Below are positions 18,655-28,267 of a DNA stretch of 64,000 nt, piece after piece (position 1 is the first letter of the stretch; each line of letters opens with the position of its first letter). The notes beneath the pieces are model-generated. The model was not told the DNA's origin and did no database searches. It was given only the letters and a program-made list of their open reading frames with translations. The stretch covers positions 30,710 through 94,709 of the forward strand of contig JAFSYI010000063.1 of assembly GCA_017450065.1 (NCBI GenBank). The letters run 5' to 3'. This stretch comes from Lachnospiraceae bacterium. Its GTDB lineage: Bacteria; Bacillota; Clostridia; Lachnospirales; Lachnospiraceae. Made by a program: the position numbers and the translations under genes.

Positions 18655-21600
18655 ATGTTAGGAAGACGGTTACTTAAGAGGCTGACGCGTCTTGGACTTG
18701 CTACATATGCAATGACTTACTGCATGGCGTTTACCGTCTGCGCGTCCGAGAATCCGATAGCCGATCTTGCGGTTGCGGACACTGTTCAGGTTCTGGAAGT
18801 AGAGGCCGGAAGAGACAGTGGGCTTAATTCAGATTTACTGTCGAAGGATTTAATAAAGGAATCTGAAGACGGTGAGATTATTGGAGCAGACGGCCTGTTG
18901 GAAGATGGGGCTGTTTCTGCCGGTGAGGAGCCGGATAAGCTTCAGGCAGAAGATCTGTTAGTGACACACGAAGGAGAAGAGGGTGAGGCTTTCTTCACTG
19001 AGACTCCCAAGCTGCCACCTGCAGTTGATGACGAAGGAGAGGCAGTTGATCCCGATTATGTTGAATTTAACTGCAGCGCACTTACGGTCACTGATTTGAA
19101 TCAAAGTTATCCGTTCACAGTTTATAAGGGTGGCAACCCCATCGAGAATATTTCGCAGATAAGCTTCGGACTGGCGGATAATAAGAATGGTACAGGTGCA
19201 AGTCCTTCATTCAGAGGTGCAAGTATCAGTGAATACGGTATCCTTAATTTCTCTTCAAGCACCGAATCCATGACATTCTATGTGATCGCAGATGTCGGAG
19301 GAAGGATCGCATCATGTAAGGTCGTGGTATATGTTCCCATAGAAGAGATCGAATTCGTATGTGATACAGATTCCGGGCATGAGCACGGCAAAAATATTAA
19401 TATGACAGTTAATGAAACCGCCGAATGGAGACAGGCCAAGGCTAACATTATTCCGGTGGGACAGAGTTATAAACTGTTAAATATCAGCAGAATATCCTAT
19501 GAATTACTGGAGAACGGAGAGCAGATCGATAAAAATCGCGGAATAAATATGACTGTTGATGAAGGGGGTCTTGCCCATATCGATTTCCTGAATCTTACAC
19601 GTTCCGGACTTTTTGAAATAAGAGCAAAATACAATAATGCATATGTAGATGCTGAGGGTGTCAACCGTACGTATGCAAATAATCCTGAAGCTGTCTGCAG
19701 GCTTAATATATCAGTCAAGGGAGATGTTCTCCTTGATGATTACGAAGCACATCTGTCAGATAAGTCTCTTAAGGTGCAGATGTATAAATCGAAGAATCCT
19801 CTTACAGTTACGTTCCGAAATGCAAATACAGGTTCAACGGCTGAAGTGGATGATTATGTAATAACCAATTGCAGCTTTACCAATAGTAAACTCAATGATT
19901 TTAGCAGTTCCGATTTGCTCAATCTGGGAGTCCTTGAAGACGGTAAGACCGTAAACATTAATGCATCAAAATCATTTGTTGACGCCGGTTCGGTACCGAG
20001 CTTCATTAAGGAATTTAAGAAAGGCATATCAACAGGGCTTGAAGTCTCCGTTAAGGCAACGATTAACGGAACCAGGGTTGAGGATACATTTACGACCAAT
20101 GAGAATGTGACCATTACCTTCGGTGATACAAAACCTACGGCAAAGGATATCAAGGCAGTGGGAACTCTTGAGTTCAATTCCTATAAAGCAGGTCGGGAAG
20201 GACACGGAATAACGTTCCAGGGACCTGAGGTGGGAAGGATTATGACTCCCCCTGCAAAAAAGGACAAAGAAGCATATTTTAAGGCCGGTCTGGACGCAGA
20301 TTCAGATGCGATTGCTTTCAACAGTACTTCTTCAATGCCGGCAAAGGGAAGCGGTAAGCTGAATGTGCTCGTATTCCTGAATGATACGGAATACAATCTC
20401 CCTTCCAATTATAATATTTCTGTTCCGGTAAGCTATAAGATAACGAATGGCGCGCCTGTACTGACGCTTGATCAGTCATCGGCACTGCTGAATTGCGCAT
20501 CATCGGATTTTCTTCTGGTAAGCTTTGGCATTAAAGGAATGACCAGTGATACATCGGTTATGTGTGATGTTAAGGATTCCAAGGGTCATGCAATAAACGG
20601 AACGGCTCCGATCACCGCATATGCATCTCCATATCCATCTGGTACATCGGGATATGTTTATCTGGGCGCCAACTATGGCATTGAATACGGAACGTCATAT
20701 AAGGTGGAAATATATCCTCAAAACGTTGACAGCGGCAGGAAGGGTGTAAAAAAGGTAATCACTGTCAAAACACCGGCTGAGAAGGCAGTACAGAGCTTTA
20801 CGACCAAGCAGAAGGGAACGATAGATGCAGGCATACCCATGTCGGCTGTTTACCTTACTCTTAGCGGCAAGAATGTTAATCTGCTTCTGAAAACACCGGT
20901 TAATGTTACAACGACCTTAAAGAACGGTGAAGATATATCGGATCTGCTGACTTATTATGCTTTTCCCGATGAAAAGCTTAATCCTGTCTTTATACTGTAT
21001 GAGAAGTCACCCTTCCTCCTTCTTGAAAAGGGACTGGGAGGGCAGCAATATGTAACGAAGATTACATATAATATCAGCGGTAATACTATAACAACAGAAT
21101 ATAAGGGTAAGATAAGCAATTCGGTGGTGACACCCAAGCTGGAAGAGTCCAGGATAAGCATTAATCCTGATGCCAATTTCAATCAGACTATCAGGATCCC
21201 GGTTACCAATCTTCCCGGTGGGGAATATAAATATGATATAAAAAATAACTCGCCGTTCGGGATCAATGTCACATCTGAGCTTGCCAGGGATTATGTTGAA
21301 ATATCCACAGATACGATACCCGATTCGGCATACGGAAAGACATTTGAAATTGCGATCACTCCCAAAGCTCCGGAAAAGTACAATGCAACCTTAAGTGCCA
21401 AGGCGGCAACGCTTAAGATAGCTGTACTCAATCCTAAAAAGAATGCCGCAGCTATGTCTGCACAGGTGAAAGGAAGCATCGATGCCGTAAGGGATGATAC
21501 AAATGCAACGGCTGTGATATCATTTAAGAATATATATGACGCAGAAAGCATGATCGAGGATATAGTATGTAAAGATATCGTTCTGAAGGGGAAGGGAAAG

Positions 21601-22128
21601 AGTACACCTTTGCCGTGTTATGATAATTTCAATTGTACAACAGATGGAAATAAGGTCATATTTACACGTATGCCGGGTAAGAATATCCAGGCAGGGACTT
21701 ATGTGGCCACGGTAGAAGCATTTTTATATAATGGCGGACATGTGACGGGCACCGTAGAATTCAAGGTTGTACGTGGAAAGACCAATACGGTTGTCAATCC
21801 TGCGACGGCTGTCCTTATAAACCGTGACAATGCAAGATATACAACGGTTTACTTCAGCCCTAAAAAGAACGATGCCAATGCCATTATAAATGCAACGATC
21901 GTAGCAGATAAGAATAAGTTCGACGAGTATTTCAGCCTCGAGCAGATTAAAGATAAGCCGGGCACATACAGGCTGAGAGTACAGAAGGGATATTACGAGA
22001 AGCAGGTTAAAAAGAGCATTGTTTCCCTGATCACCAAAGAAGTAAGCAAGAACGTTAAGGTTAATGTGTACTATAATGGAAGTACCGAGTGTGAAACGGT
22101 TACGATGAAGGTTAAGATCAAGCCGTAA
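18655..22128 (+). CDS. Sequon-rich secreted surface protein (candidate N-glycoprotein)
   Basis: 1157 residues with a basic signal peptide (likely cleaved after TVCA near residue 30), an acidic low-complexity stretch to about 120, then beta-rich Ig-like modules without a clear named domain. By eye it has 30 N-X-S/T sequons where X is not Pro (for example NCS, NQS, NIS, NGT, NMT, NET), spread over the whole mature region: about one per 39 residues. The giant surface protein at 49223-55144 has about 18 in 1973. No transmembrane anchor or LPXTG is seen at the C-terminus. A strong GGAGG precedes the ATG and a strong terminator follows. The likely role as STT3 substrate is inference. Confidence 0.75.
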   Translation: MLGRRLLKRLTRLGLATYAMTYCMAFTVCASENPIADLAVADTVQVLEVEAGRDSGLNSDLLSKDLIKESEDGEIIGADGLLEDGAVSAGEEPDKLQAEDLLVTHEGEEGEAFFTETPKLPPAVDDEGEAVDPDYVEFNCSALTVTDLNQSYPFTVYKGGNPIENISQISFGLADNKNGTGASPSFRGASISEYGILNFSSSTESMTFYVIADVGGRIASCKVVVYVPIEEIEFVCDTDSGHEHGKNINMTVNETAEWRQAKANIIPVGQSYKLLNISRISYELLENGEQIDKNRGINMTVDEGGLAHIDFLNLTRSGLFEIRAKYNNAYVDAEGVNRTYANNPEAVCRLNISVKGDVLLDDYEAHLSDKSLKVQMYKSKNPLTVTFRNANTGSTAEVDDYVITNCSFTNSKLNDFSSSDLLNLGVLEDGKTVNINASKSFVDAGSVPSFIKEFKKGISTGLEVSVKATINGTRVEDTFTTNENVTITFGDTKPTAKDIKAVGTLEFNSYKAGREGHGITFQGPEVGRIMTPPAKKDKEAYFKAGLDADSDAIAFNSTSSMPAKGSGKLNVLVFLNDTEYNLPSNYNISVPVSYKITNGAPVLTLDQSSALLNCASSDFLLVSFGIKGMTSDTSVMCDVKDSKGHAINGTAPITAYASPYPSGTSGYVYLGANYGIEYGTSYKVEIYPQNVDSGRKGVKKVITVKTPAEKAVQSFTTKQKGTIDAGIPMSAVYLTLSGKNVNLLLKTPVNVTTTLKNGEDISDLLTYYAFPDEKLNPVFILYEKSPFLLLEKGLGGQQYVTKITYNISGNTITTEYKGKISNSVVTPKLEESRISINPDANFNQTIRIPVTNLPGGEYKYDIKNNSPFGINVTSELARDYVEISTDTIPDSAYGKTFEIAITPKAPEKYNATLSAKAATLKIAVLNPKKNAAAMSAQVKGSIDAVRDDTNATAVISFKNIYDAESMIEDIVCKDIVLKGKGKSTPLPCYDNFNCTTDGNKVIFTRMPGKNIQAGTYVATVEAFLYNGGHVTGTVEFKVVRGKTNTVVNPATAVLINRDNARYTTVYFSPKKNDANAIINATIVADKNKFDEYFSLEQIKDKPGTYRLRVQKGYYEKQVKKSIVSLITKEVSKNVKVNVYYNGSTECETVTMKVKIKP

Positions 22129-22162
22129 GGTACAGGCTGCAAAAAGGAATATTGAGCTAATG

Positions 22163-22194
22163 ATCGGGACGGTTAAGACCGTCCCGATTTTTTT
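22163..22194 (+). terminator. Rho-independent terminator after the sequon-rich protein
   Basis: Perfect 11-bp stem ATCGGGACGGT / ACCGTCCCGAT with TAAG loop (22163-22188), followed directly by a run of seven T. It lies 35 bp after the stop codon. Confidence 0.95.
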
Positions 22195-22430
22195 GAAAAA
22201 ATTTTTTAAATTTTCCATAAAAACCATAAACCTCTCACGTATCTATATCAGAGTTAAGAAAATGAGGAATCCGGAAATCCTGAAATTAAAGCATATGAAC
22301 AGCTAATCTGAAGAAACAGTAAACGGAAAGTAAGGCTGGAAGAAAGTGAAACACGAAGAAAGCGGATGGCGTGGAATGTTAAAGGCGTAAGTAAACAAAA
22401 TGAAAAGATACGAAAGGGAGGACGTGTATT
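22195..22430. other. Intergenic region before the VWA lipoprotein gene
   Basis: A/T-rich just after the terminator, then A/G-rich. No convincing -35/-10 pair with proper spacing, repeat or hairpin was found. AAAGGGAGGA at its end is the ribosome site of the next gene. Confidence 0.5.
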
Positions 22431-24458
22431 ATGAAGAGGAGAAGGATCACAGGTTTATTAACAGCAATGACAGTATTATCAATGTGTGTAACAGGCTGCG
22501 GAGGAACGGCAACGGCTAATGCGCCGGCAGCGACTAAGGAAGCTGCATCGGCCGAGGCTGGATACACTGAAGCAGCTCCGGCACAGGAGAGCTATGATGA
22601 TATGTATGATGATGAGTGGGCAGAGGCGGCAGCAGAGGAATACGGTTACGATGAGAAGGAGTACGAGGCTGCGGATACGGAAGCAGGCGAGTATACATAT
22701 GACGGAGCAGCGGCCGAGGCTTATATAAATACTCCGGGTGCTACTCTGCAGGCATCGGCAGCTTCCTATGACAGCAGTGCAGATTATGATGAGACGGCAG
22801 GAGAGGAAGCTTATTATGATGATGTATACGGTGATGAGAACAGCGAAGAGACGGTTTCGTGGGACAGGAACGAAGACAGAAAGAGTGCTGGCTCTGAAGA
22901 GACATACCGTGAAAGCAGAAAAGATAAGAGTGGGAAGAAAGCGAAAACAGCAGGAAGAGATGACTATCTTGGGCAGATATATGATTACAGCTGTTTCCCG
23001 GCAGGATTTAACACTGAAGAATATTCAAAGCTTGAGGAGCAGGGCTACAGATCGGTACTTAACAGACCTCTCTCGACCTTTGCCGCAGATGTTGATACGG
23101 CAAGCTACAGTAACCTTCGCAGGATGCTTAATGACGGATATTCGGTATATGATCTTCCGAGCGGAAGCGTAAGAGTAGAGGAGCTGCTTAATTATTTCAA
23201 TTATAACTATGATGGTCCCAAGGGAAGTGATCCCTTCGGCGTGAACTTTGAGATGTCTGAGTGCCCGTGGAACAGGGAAGCGAAGCTTATGAGCATCGGC
23301 CTTAAGACAGAGGATATCGATTTCGAAGAGACACCGGCATCCAACCTTGTATTTCTTATCGATGTTTCGGGATCGATGTCTGATCCGGATAAGCTGCCTC
23401 TGCTTCAGGAAGCCTTCTGTATGCTGGCAGACCAGCTCACTGATAAGGACAGGGTAAGCATCGTTACCTACGCAAGCGGAGTTAAGACTGTGCTTAAAGG
23501 CGCAAAGGGAAATGAAAGCCGCAGGATCAAGGAAGCTATCAATGATCTGAGGGCTTCGGGCGGAACCAACGGAGGCAAGGGAATCGAGCTGGCTTACGAA
23601 CTGGCTGAGAAGAATTTCATTAAGGGCGGCAACAACCGTGTGCTCCTTGCTACGGACGGAGATCTTAATCTTGGCATCACTTCGGTAGGCGGACTTGAAA
23701 AGCTTATAACAGATAAGAAGGAATCGGGTGTATTCCTTTCGGTGCTTGGATTCGGAACAGGGAATATCAAGGATAACAGGATGGAAACACTGGCTGACAA
23801 GGGTAACGGCAATTACTCATACATCGATTCGGTGAAGGAGGCAAAGAAGGTTCTGGTTGATGAGCTTTCATCCAATATGCTGACTGTCTGCAAGGACGTT
23901 AAGCTTCAGGTGGAATTCAACCCCGCAGTTGTTAAGGGATACCGTCTTGTAGGTTATGCGAACAGGACAATGAAGGCTAAGGATTTCAATGATGATAAGA
24001 AGGACGGTGGTGAGATAGGTGCAGGACATGAGGTTACGGCACTGTATGAGCTGATCCTGACAGAGGATATGGATGCATCGGATGATGACACGGCTGATGT
24101 CAGTGAGCTCCGCTACGCAGATGAGTTCAGAAAAGCCGGAAAGTCATCAAAGAAGAACGGATCCGGCATGAGCTATACAGGAAATGAGGAAATAATGACT
24201 CTGAGCGTTCGTTATAAGAAGCCGTCGGAGGATAAGAGCAATCTCCTTACATATCCTGTAACCTTTAAATGCTATGAGGCTTCTCCGTCGGATAACTTTA
24301 TCTTCCAGAGTGCTGTTGCGGAATTCGGACTTATCGCATCACACAGCGAATATCAGGGGAATGCGGATCTTGACCGTGTGGCCGACGAGCTTGAATCCAT
24401 CAGACTTAACGATGAGTACAAGAGGGAGTTCAGGGATATGGTTGAGGAAGCGTACTGA
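22431..24458 (+). CDS. VWA-domain lipoprotein (YfbK-like, DUF3520)
   Basis: 675 residues. The signal peptide ends in a lipobox (CVTGC), predicting a membrane-anchored extracellular protein. Residues about 28-190 are low-complexity and rich in Ala, Glu, Asp and Tyr. Then comes the YfbK-type N-terminal region (PLSTFAADVDTASYSNLRRML), a von Willebrand A domain with an intact metal site DVSGSMS at 311-317, and a C-terminal DUF3520-like part (ELILTEDM..., SVRYKKPSED). The family is common beside ECF sigma/anti-sigma pairs, as here: the next genes are a sigma factor and its likely anti-sigma. Its role is unknown; surface sensing or adhesion is plausible. Confidence 0.87.
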   Translation: MKRRRITGLLTAMTVLSMCVTGCGGTATANAPAATKEAASAEAGYTEAAPAQESYDDMYDDEWAEAAAEEYGYDEKEYEAADTEAGEYTYDGAAAEAYINTPGATLQASAASYDSSADYDETAGEEAYYDDVYGDENSEETVSWDRNEDRKSAGSEETYRESRKDKSGKKAKTAGRDDYLGQIYDYSCFPAGFNTEEYSKLEEQGYRSVLNRPLSTFAADVDTASYSNLRRMLNDGYSVYDLPSGSVRVEELLNYFNYNYDGPKGSDPFGVNFEMSECPWNREAKLMSIGLKTEDIDFEETPASNLVFLIDVSGSMSDPDKLPLLQEAFCMLADQLTDKDRVSIVTYASGVKTVLKGAKGNESRRIKEAINDLRASGGTNGGKGIELAYELAEKNFIKGGNNRVLLATDGDLNLGITSVGGLEKLITDKKESGVFLSVLGFGTGNIKDNRMETLADKGNGNYSYIDSVKEAKKVLVDELSSNMLTVCKDVKLQVEFNPAVVKGYRLVGYANRTMKAKDFNDDKKDGGEIGAGHEVTALYELILTEDMDASDDDTADVSELRYADEFRKAGKSSKKNGSGMSYTGNEEIMTLSVRYKKPSEDKSNLLTYPVTFKCYEASPSDNFIFQSAVAEFGLIASHSEYQGNADLDRVADELESIRLNDEYKREFRDMVEEAY

Positions 24459-24573
24459 ACCATACAGAGCCGTGTGTTAGAGGTAAATATTCTGAACAGA
24501 TGATTTTGCAAGGAATCAGTCACGAAGGATTTGCCATAAGAGATAACCGTTATAGAGAATAGGCATTAAAAAG

Positions 24574-24609
24574 AGGCCGCAGGAGCTATGAGAACAGGTT
24601 CTGCGGCCT
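24574..24609. terminator. Hairpin, probable terminator
   Basis: AGGCCGCAG pairs perfectly with CTGCGGCCT across an 18-nt loop. There is no T run after it on the plus strand; on the minus strand it is followed by CTTTTTAATG. It may end the lipoprotein transcript or act as an RNA element. Confidence 0.5.
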
Positions 24610-24641
24610 TAGATAAAAGAGCATTAAAAGGCGGCAGAAGC

Positions 24642-24670
24642 TTGCATATGCTTACGGTTCACTGTACAAT
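24642..24670 (+). promoter_or_regulatory. Candidate promoter of the sigma/anti-sigma operon
   Basis: TTGCAT at 24642-24647, 17-bp spacer, TACAAT at 24665-24670 (5 of 6). Located after the hairpin and about 109 bp before the sigma factor ATG. Confidence 0.5.
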
Positions 24671-24778
24671 CATACAGGTAACGTATCTGTCGGGAACGGG
24701 AAGAACCGTTTCCTGTAAAAGGATGTGTGGCTGCGATGAGCTGCTTACACATTATAATATCTGTATGAAAGGAAAGAC

Positions 24779-25351
24779 ATGACTGACGAACAATTCAATA
24801 ATGCCATGGAACGCCTTCGGGACAGGGAGAAGCCGGCGGACAGAGCGAAGGAGGCACTTAAGGAGATATATGAGGAGTACAGCGCTTTCATATATCATGT
24901 GATCCTGGATGTGGTCGGTACACGTGAAAACGCCGAAGATATCACATCGGATTTCTTCATAAAGCTGTGGGAGAAGGCAGGACAGTATAAGCCCGGCAAC
25001 GGGCATCGCGGGTATCTGGCAACAATAGCGCGGAATATGGCGGTAGATCATATAAGGAAGTACAGAAAAGAGGAGCTTGAGGGTGGCCGGGATGAGCAGG
25101 ATGAAGCACCTGATGATATAGGCCGGGCGGTATCCGGTGAACCTTCACCGGAGGAAAGCACAGTAGCTTCTCTCAGCGTCGAGCAGGCGCTTGAACGATT
25201 AAAACCCGTATACCGGCAGATAGTAACGATGAAGGTTCTCGGGGAAATGACTTTTGCTGAGATAGCGGAGTCGATGAGCATGCCAATGGGCACAGTCACG
25301 TGGAATTACCGTGAAGCGATAAAACAGTTAAGGAGGTTCGGATATGAATAA
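24779..25351 (+). CDS. ECF-type RNA polymerase sigma factor
   Basis: 190 residues. Region 2 spans about 30-100 (YSAFIYHVILDVVGTRENAEDITSDFFIKLW and the NMAVDHIRKYRKEE end) and region 4 spans about 135-188 (ALERLKPVYRQIVTMK, GEMTFAEIAESMSMPMGTV), the normal order and size for an extracytoplasmic-function sigma factor. The linker between them is acidic. AAAGGAAAG precedes the ATG. The gene overlaps the next one by 8 bp, the usual arrangement for a sigma and its anti-sigma. It probably controls surface genes nearby, perhaps the VWA lipoprotein; no target promoters were deduced. Confidence 0.92.
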   Translation: MTDEQFNNAMERLRDREKPADRAKEALKEIYEEYSAFIYHVILDVVGTRENAEDITSDFFIKLWEKAGQYKPGNGHRGYLATIARNMAVDHIRKYRKEELEGGRDEQDEAPDDIGRAVSGEPSPEESTVASLSVEQALERLKPVYRQIVTMKVLGEMTFAEIAESMSMPMGTVTWNYREAIKQLRRFGYE

Positions 25352-26615
25352 GATGCTTAATTTCGAAGACGAATACCGAAAATATGCGAAAAGTTCCGCT
25401 CCGGATCTCTGGGACAGGATCGAAGCGGGTATAGATGCGATAAGTACGGAAGAAATATCTTCTGATGACAAGATGCAGAAGCAGACAGATACAGAGGCGG
25501 AAGCAGACAGTAAAGTTATTAGTATAACTGCATCCGAAAGCTATAGAGATTACGGGATCGCGGAATCAGAGGATACCGAAATAGAAGATACCTATAATAG
25601 GGTGGCTGAGCCCCCGGTAAATAATGCTGTTGAGGAAACCGGGGATCCGGCCAGGGCTGGTGGCAGAGAACCATCGGAAATCAGGGAAGATAAGATATCA
25701 GATATAAACAAGGCGAAAAAGCGGATTCATATAACAAGATATACCGGAATAATCGCTGCAGCTGCATGCGGACTTATCGTGATATCGGCTGCGGGGTGGA
25801 TATCGGGATCATCCAAGTCGAATTCAGCTGCGGAATCGGCCTCCTATGCGCCGGCAGCACCGGCAGCCGAAGCGGCATATGAAGCATCAGCCGAAGCATC
25901 AGCCGAAGAAGCAGCTGAAGCAGAAGCACCGGCAGAGAAGGCAGGCAGTTCATATGATTACGAAGCCACATCTGAGGCGGCGGATGATTCATATGTGGAG
26001 TATGAAGAGGCAGCGGAACCGTCTGCAGAAAACACAACATATGCAGAAGAGTCAGCTGATGAAAGTACATATGCCGGTGAGAGCACATATGCTGAAGAGG
26101 AAGCAGCAGATGAAGCTCCGTCAGCAGCCGGAGCATATGCTGATAATTCCAAACAGAGCGAAAGCAACGATGAAGCTGTAATGATGTCCGAAGCGGATGA
26201 TTCTTCCTATGATGCTGCTGAAAGCGAGTATTCCGCCGATGAAAGTGAGATGAGCGATATGACGTTGGCTGCGGATAAGGCTCAAGATCTTAAGGCAAGC
26301 AGGGATCAGTCGGTTGCAGCCGGTAAAAAGAAGACTTCCGATAAATACAGACAGAAGGAACAGAGCCTCACTGTGAAGCTTGATTTACTGAAGGAAGAAG
26401 ACGGGAAGCTTATCTGCACGATGACTGTGACCGATCCGGGTATTACGAAGCATAAGCAGGACGAAGTAATTACGGCGGTGATCAATGAGCCGATAAAGGG
26501 AAAGGTATCGAAATTCTATGAAAAGTCAAGGAGTTCTAAGGATGATACCTATGTGGTCATACTGCTTCCGACAGAGCCGGGTTTTATTGTTACGGATATC
26601 CGGAGGGAATTATAA
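25344..26615 (+). CDS. Membrane-bound anti-sigma-like protein
   Basis: 423 residues. A cytoplasmic N-terminus (FEDEYRKYAKSSAPDLWDRIEAGI, a motif often seen in clostridial anti-sigma proteins) is followed by an acidic linker, one membrane segment at about 134-153, a long extracellular stretch rich in Ala, Glu, Ser and Tyr (about 160-315) and a small C-terminal domain that may be beta-rich (about 335-423). There is no zinc-binding HXXXCXXC motif, so it is not a classic ZAS protein. The start overlaps the sigma gene by 8 bp. The low-complexity part resembles that of the VWA lipoprotein two genes upstream. The anti-sigma role is inferred from position and topology. Confidence 0.72.
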   Translation: MNKMLNFEDEYRKYAKSSAPDLWDRIEAGIDAISTEEISSDDKMQKQTDTEAEADSKVISITASESYRDYGIAESEDTEIEDTYNRVAEPPVNNAVEETGDPARAGGREPSEIREDKISDINKAKKRIHITRYTGIIAAAACGLIVISAAGWISGSSKSNSAAESASYAPAAPAAEAAYEASAEASAEEAAEAEAPAEKAGSSYDYEATSEAADDSYVEYEEAAEPSAENTTYAEESADESTYAGESTYAEEEAADEAPSAAGAYADNSKQSESNDEAVMMSEADDSSYDAAESEYSADESEMSDMTLAADKAQDLKASRDQSVAAGKKKTSDKYRQKEQSLTVKLDLLKEEDGKLICTMTVTDPGITKHKQDEVITAVINEPIKGKVSKFYEKSRSSKDDTYVVILLPTEPGFIVTDIRREL

Positions 26616-26681
26616 GCCGTGCCGATGCGATGCTGAAATGAAAATTCGTTAAAAATTCACAAAAACCGGTGATAAAATGTG

Positions 26682-26710
26682 TTGTGAGTGGTCTATTTTT
26701 CATGTATAAT
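26682..26710 (+). promoter_or_regulatory. Candidate promoter of the secreted hydrolase-like gene
   Basis: TTGTGA at 26682-26687 (4 of 6), 17-bp spacer, perfect TATAAT at 26705-26710. The leader would be about 100 nt before the ATG at 26816. Confidence 0.6.
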
Positions 26711-26815
26711 ATATTCTGACTCTTGAAACATGATGTGCCGTGGGCTGTGTTTGCCAATATAAAGAGTTGATCATTTCGGATGATGATAAAGACTTGGGAA
26801 AAGGAATTACAGTGA

Positions 26816-28222
26816 ATGAGAAATAAGATCATATGCGCAATAACCGTTACGTCACTGCTGGCCGGTGGAATATGGTTTACACCTAAGGCAAATGAAACAG
26901 AGATATCACTTATGGATCAGCCGGGATCAGAGCAGAGTGATGTTTTGTTGGGTGTGGGTGAAGGAATGCCGGGCGCTGATATTGAGCTTACGGCCGGGGA
27001 TGGGCTGATCATGGATGGCGGCATCGATATTTCCGGAGGTTCTTCGGATGAACTTCTGGGTAACGGTTCGGGTCCGGCCGCCGATATAATCGCTCAGGAT
27101 ACATCGAACGGGGAAATTGGTGCAGATGACAGTGATATACTTTTGGATGACGAGGATATCGAAGATGCGGTACCTGATGAACCGGATAATGCCGTGGATA
27201 CGGAAGAGGATGATTATTTCGAGACGGATGCCGCATATATATATGATGACAGACCTTTTGATGCCTCGTATATAACGGGTAAGGGGGTTGACCGTATAAG
27301 AAGAGTGATAGTGGCATATGCCGAGTCATTGGGAGGTACTTTCAGAAGTCCTTATTATAAGGGCGGCCAGCCTGTCAGCATCCAGTGCTGTGCTTATGTC
27401 AATCAGGTATGGAAGCATGTATTCGGAAAGGATATTTATGATACCGGCGTTATGACCACGACGAGTCATGAGGGTGAAACCATTTATAATTTCCTCGACC
27501 GCACCGGTGCAAGAGCGGGAGACATTTTGTATGTGCGTTACTGGAAGGTTAAGAAGAATGACTGGTCGTCGCATTTCATGATCTTGCTTGATTATGATAA
27601 GACGGGTGTATATGTAACGGACGGATATGAAACAGATGACGGTGAGTTCCTTGTATGGCGTATAGACAAGAAGGCAATTTACAGTCAGTCGAACTTCTTT
27701 AAGAAAACAGGAAGCGACCGGGATAAGCCGAACAGTGTACACTGGACCGGCAAGGACGGAAGCTTCTTCAAGCTGTACCGTATGAGGCAGGAGGAGTGGT
27801 GCAGCGTAGCCAATTCAACATATGATGAGTATGAGACCGATCCGATGGTCCGTTCATCATTTGCAAGGATAAACAGAGCCGGGGGAACATATACGATCAC
27901 ATCAATTATCCATTCGGTTAACGGTCTTGACAGGGTTCAGTTCCCCGTATGGACGGTGGCGGACGGACAGGATGACCTGATGGCGGATTATGAGACGGAC
28001 GAAGCGGCTTCAGGCGAAATAGAACCGCTTGATGATGATCTGTACAGGGTTACCTATACGGTTAACATTGCGGATCACAACAACGAATGCGGTAATTACA
28101 TGGCCGAGATGTATATGTATGATACGATGGGTGTGCTTATCACTTACCAGTGCGATGCGGTTAATATGGACGGAGCAGCCGGCAGCGTCTGTGTCGATCC
28201 CATACCCTGGTCGTTGGAGTAA
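26816..28222 (+). CDS. Secreted NlpC/P60- or CHAP-like protein with GBS Bsp-like repeat
   Basis: 468 residues with a signal peptide (ICAITVTSLLAGGIWF) and an acidic low-complexity region to about 145. Residues about 150-310 look like a cysteine peptidase/amidase fold: SIQCCAYVNQVW with Cys191/192 as nucleophile candidates, GDILYVRYW, and His253 in SSHFMILLDYD. The C-terminal 110 residues (SVNGLDRVQFPVWTVADGQD, YTVNIADHNNECGNYMAEMY) fit the GBS Bsp-like repeat found in streptococcal and clostridial wall-binding proteins. The likely role is peptidoglycan cleavage or remodelling at the cell surface. AAAGGA precedes the ATG. Confidence 0.75.
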   Translation: MRNKIICAITVTSLLAGGIWFTPKANETEISLMDQPGSEQSDVLLGVGEGMPGADIELTAGDGLIMDGGIDISGGSSDELLGNGSGPAADIIAQDTSNGEIGADDSDILLDDEDIEDAVPDEPDNAVDTEEDDYFETDAAYIYDDRPFDASYITGKGVDRIRRVIVAYAESLGGTFRSPYYKGGQPVSIQCCAYVNQVWKHVFGKDIYDTGVMTTTSHEGETIYNFLDRTGARAGDILYVRYWKVKKNDWSSHFMILLDYDKTGVYVTDGYETDDGEFLVWRIDKKAIYSQSNFFKKTGSDRDKPNSVHWTGKDGSFFKLYRMRQEEWCSVANSTYDEYETDPMVRSSFARINRAGGTYTITSIIHSVNGLDRVQFPVWTVADGQDDLMADYETDEAASGEIEPLDDDLYRVTYTVNIADHNNECGNYMAEMYMYDTMGVLITYQCDAVNMDGAAGSVCVDPIPWSLE

Positions 28223-28267
28223 TATAAGGATTTTTGGGTAGAGTGAAGCGATTGGAGGAGTATTATT

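Larger units (their letters stand above)
24459..24778. other. Intergenic region between lipoprotein and sigma factor genes
   Basis: 320 bp. It holds the hairpin at 24574-24609, a partial direct repeat of the words GCATTAAAA...GGC..CAG at about 24564 and 24621, the candidate promoter at 24642-24670, and a leader of about 100 nt with an 8-bp hairpin (about 24692-24715, one G-U pair). Confidence 0.6.

Noticed and set aside
21724-22227. 167-codon minus-strand reading frame over the 3' end of the sequon-rich gene
   Set aside because: It crosses the strong terminator, lacks a ribosome site and mirrors the codon pattern of the plus-strand gene.
25774-26136. Minus-strand Leu/His/Pro-rich reading frames opposite the anti-sigma gene
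   Set aside because: They arise from the GCA/GAA-rich codons of the low-complexity region and have no start signals.
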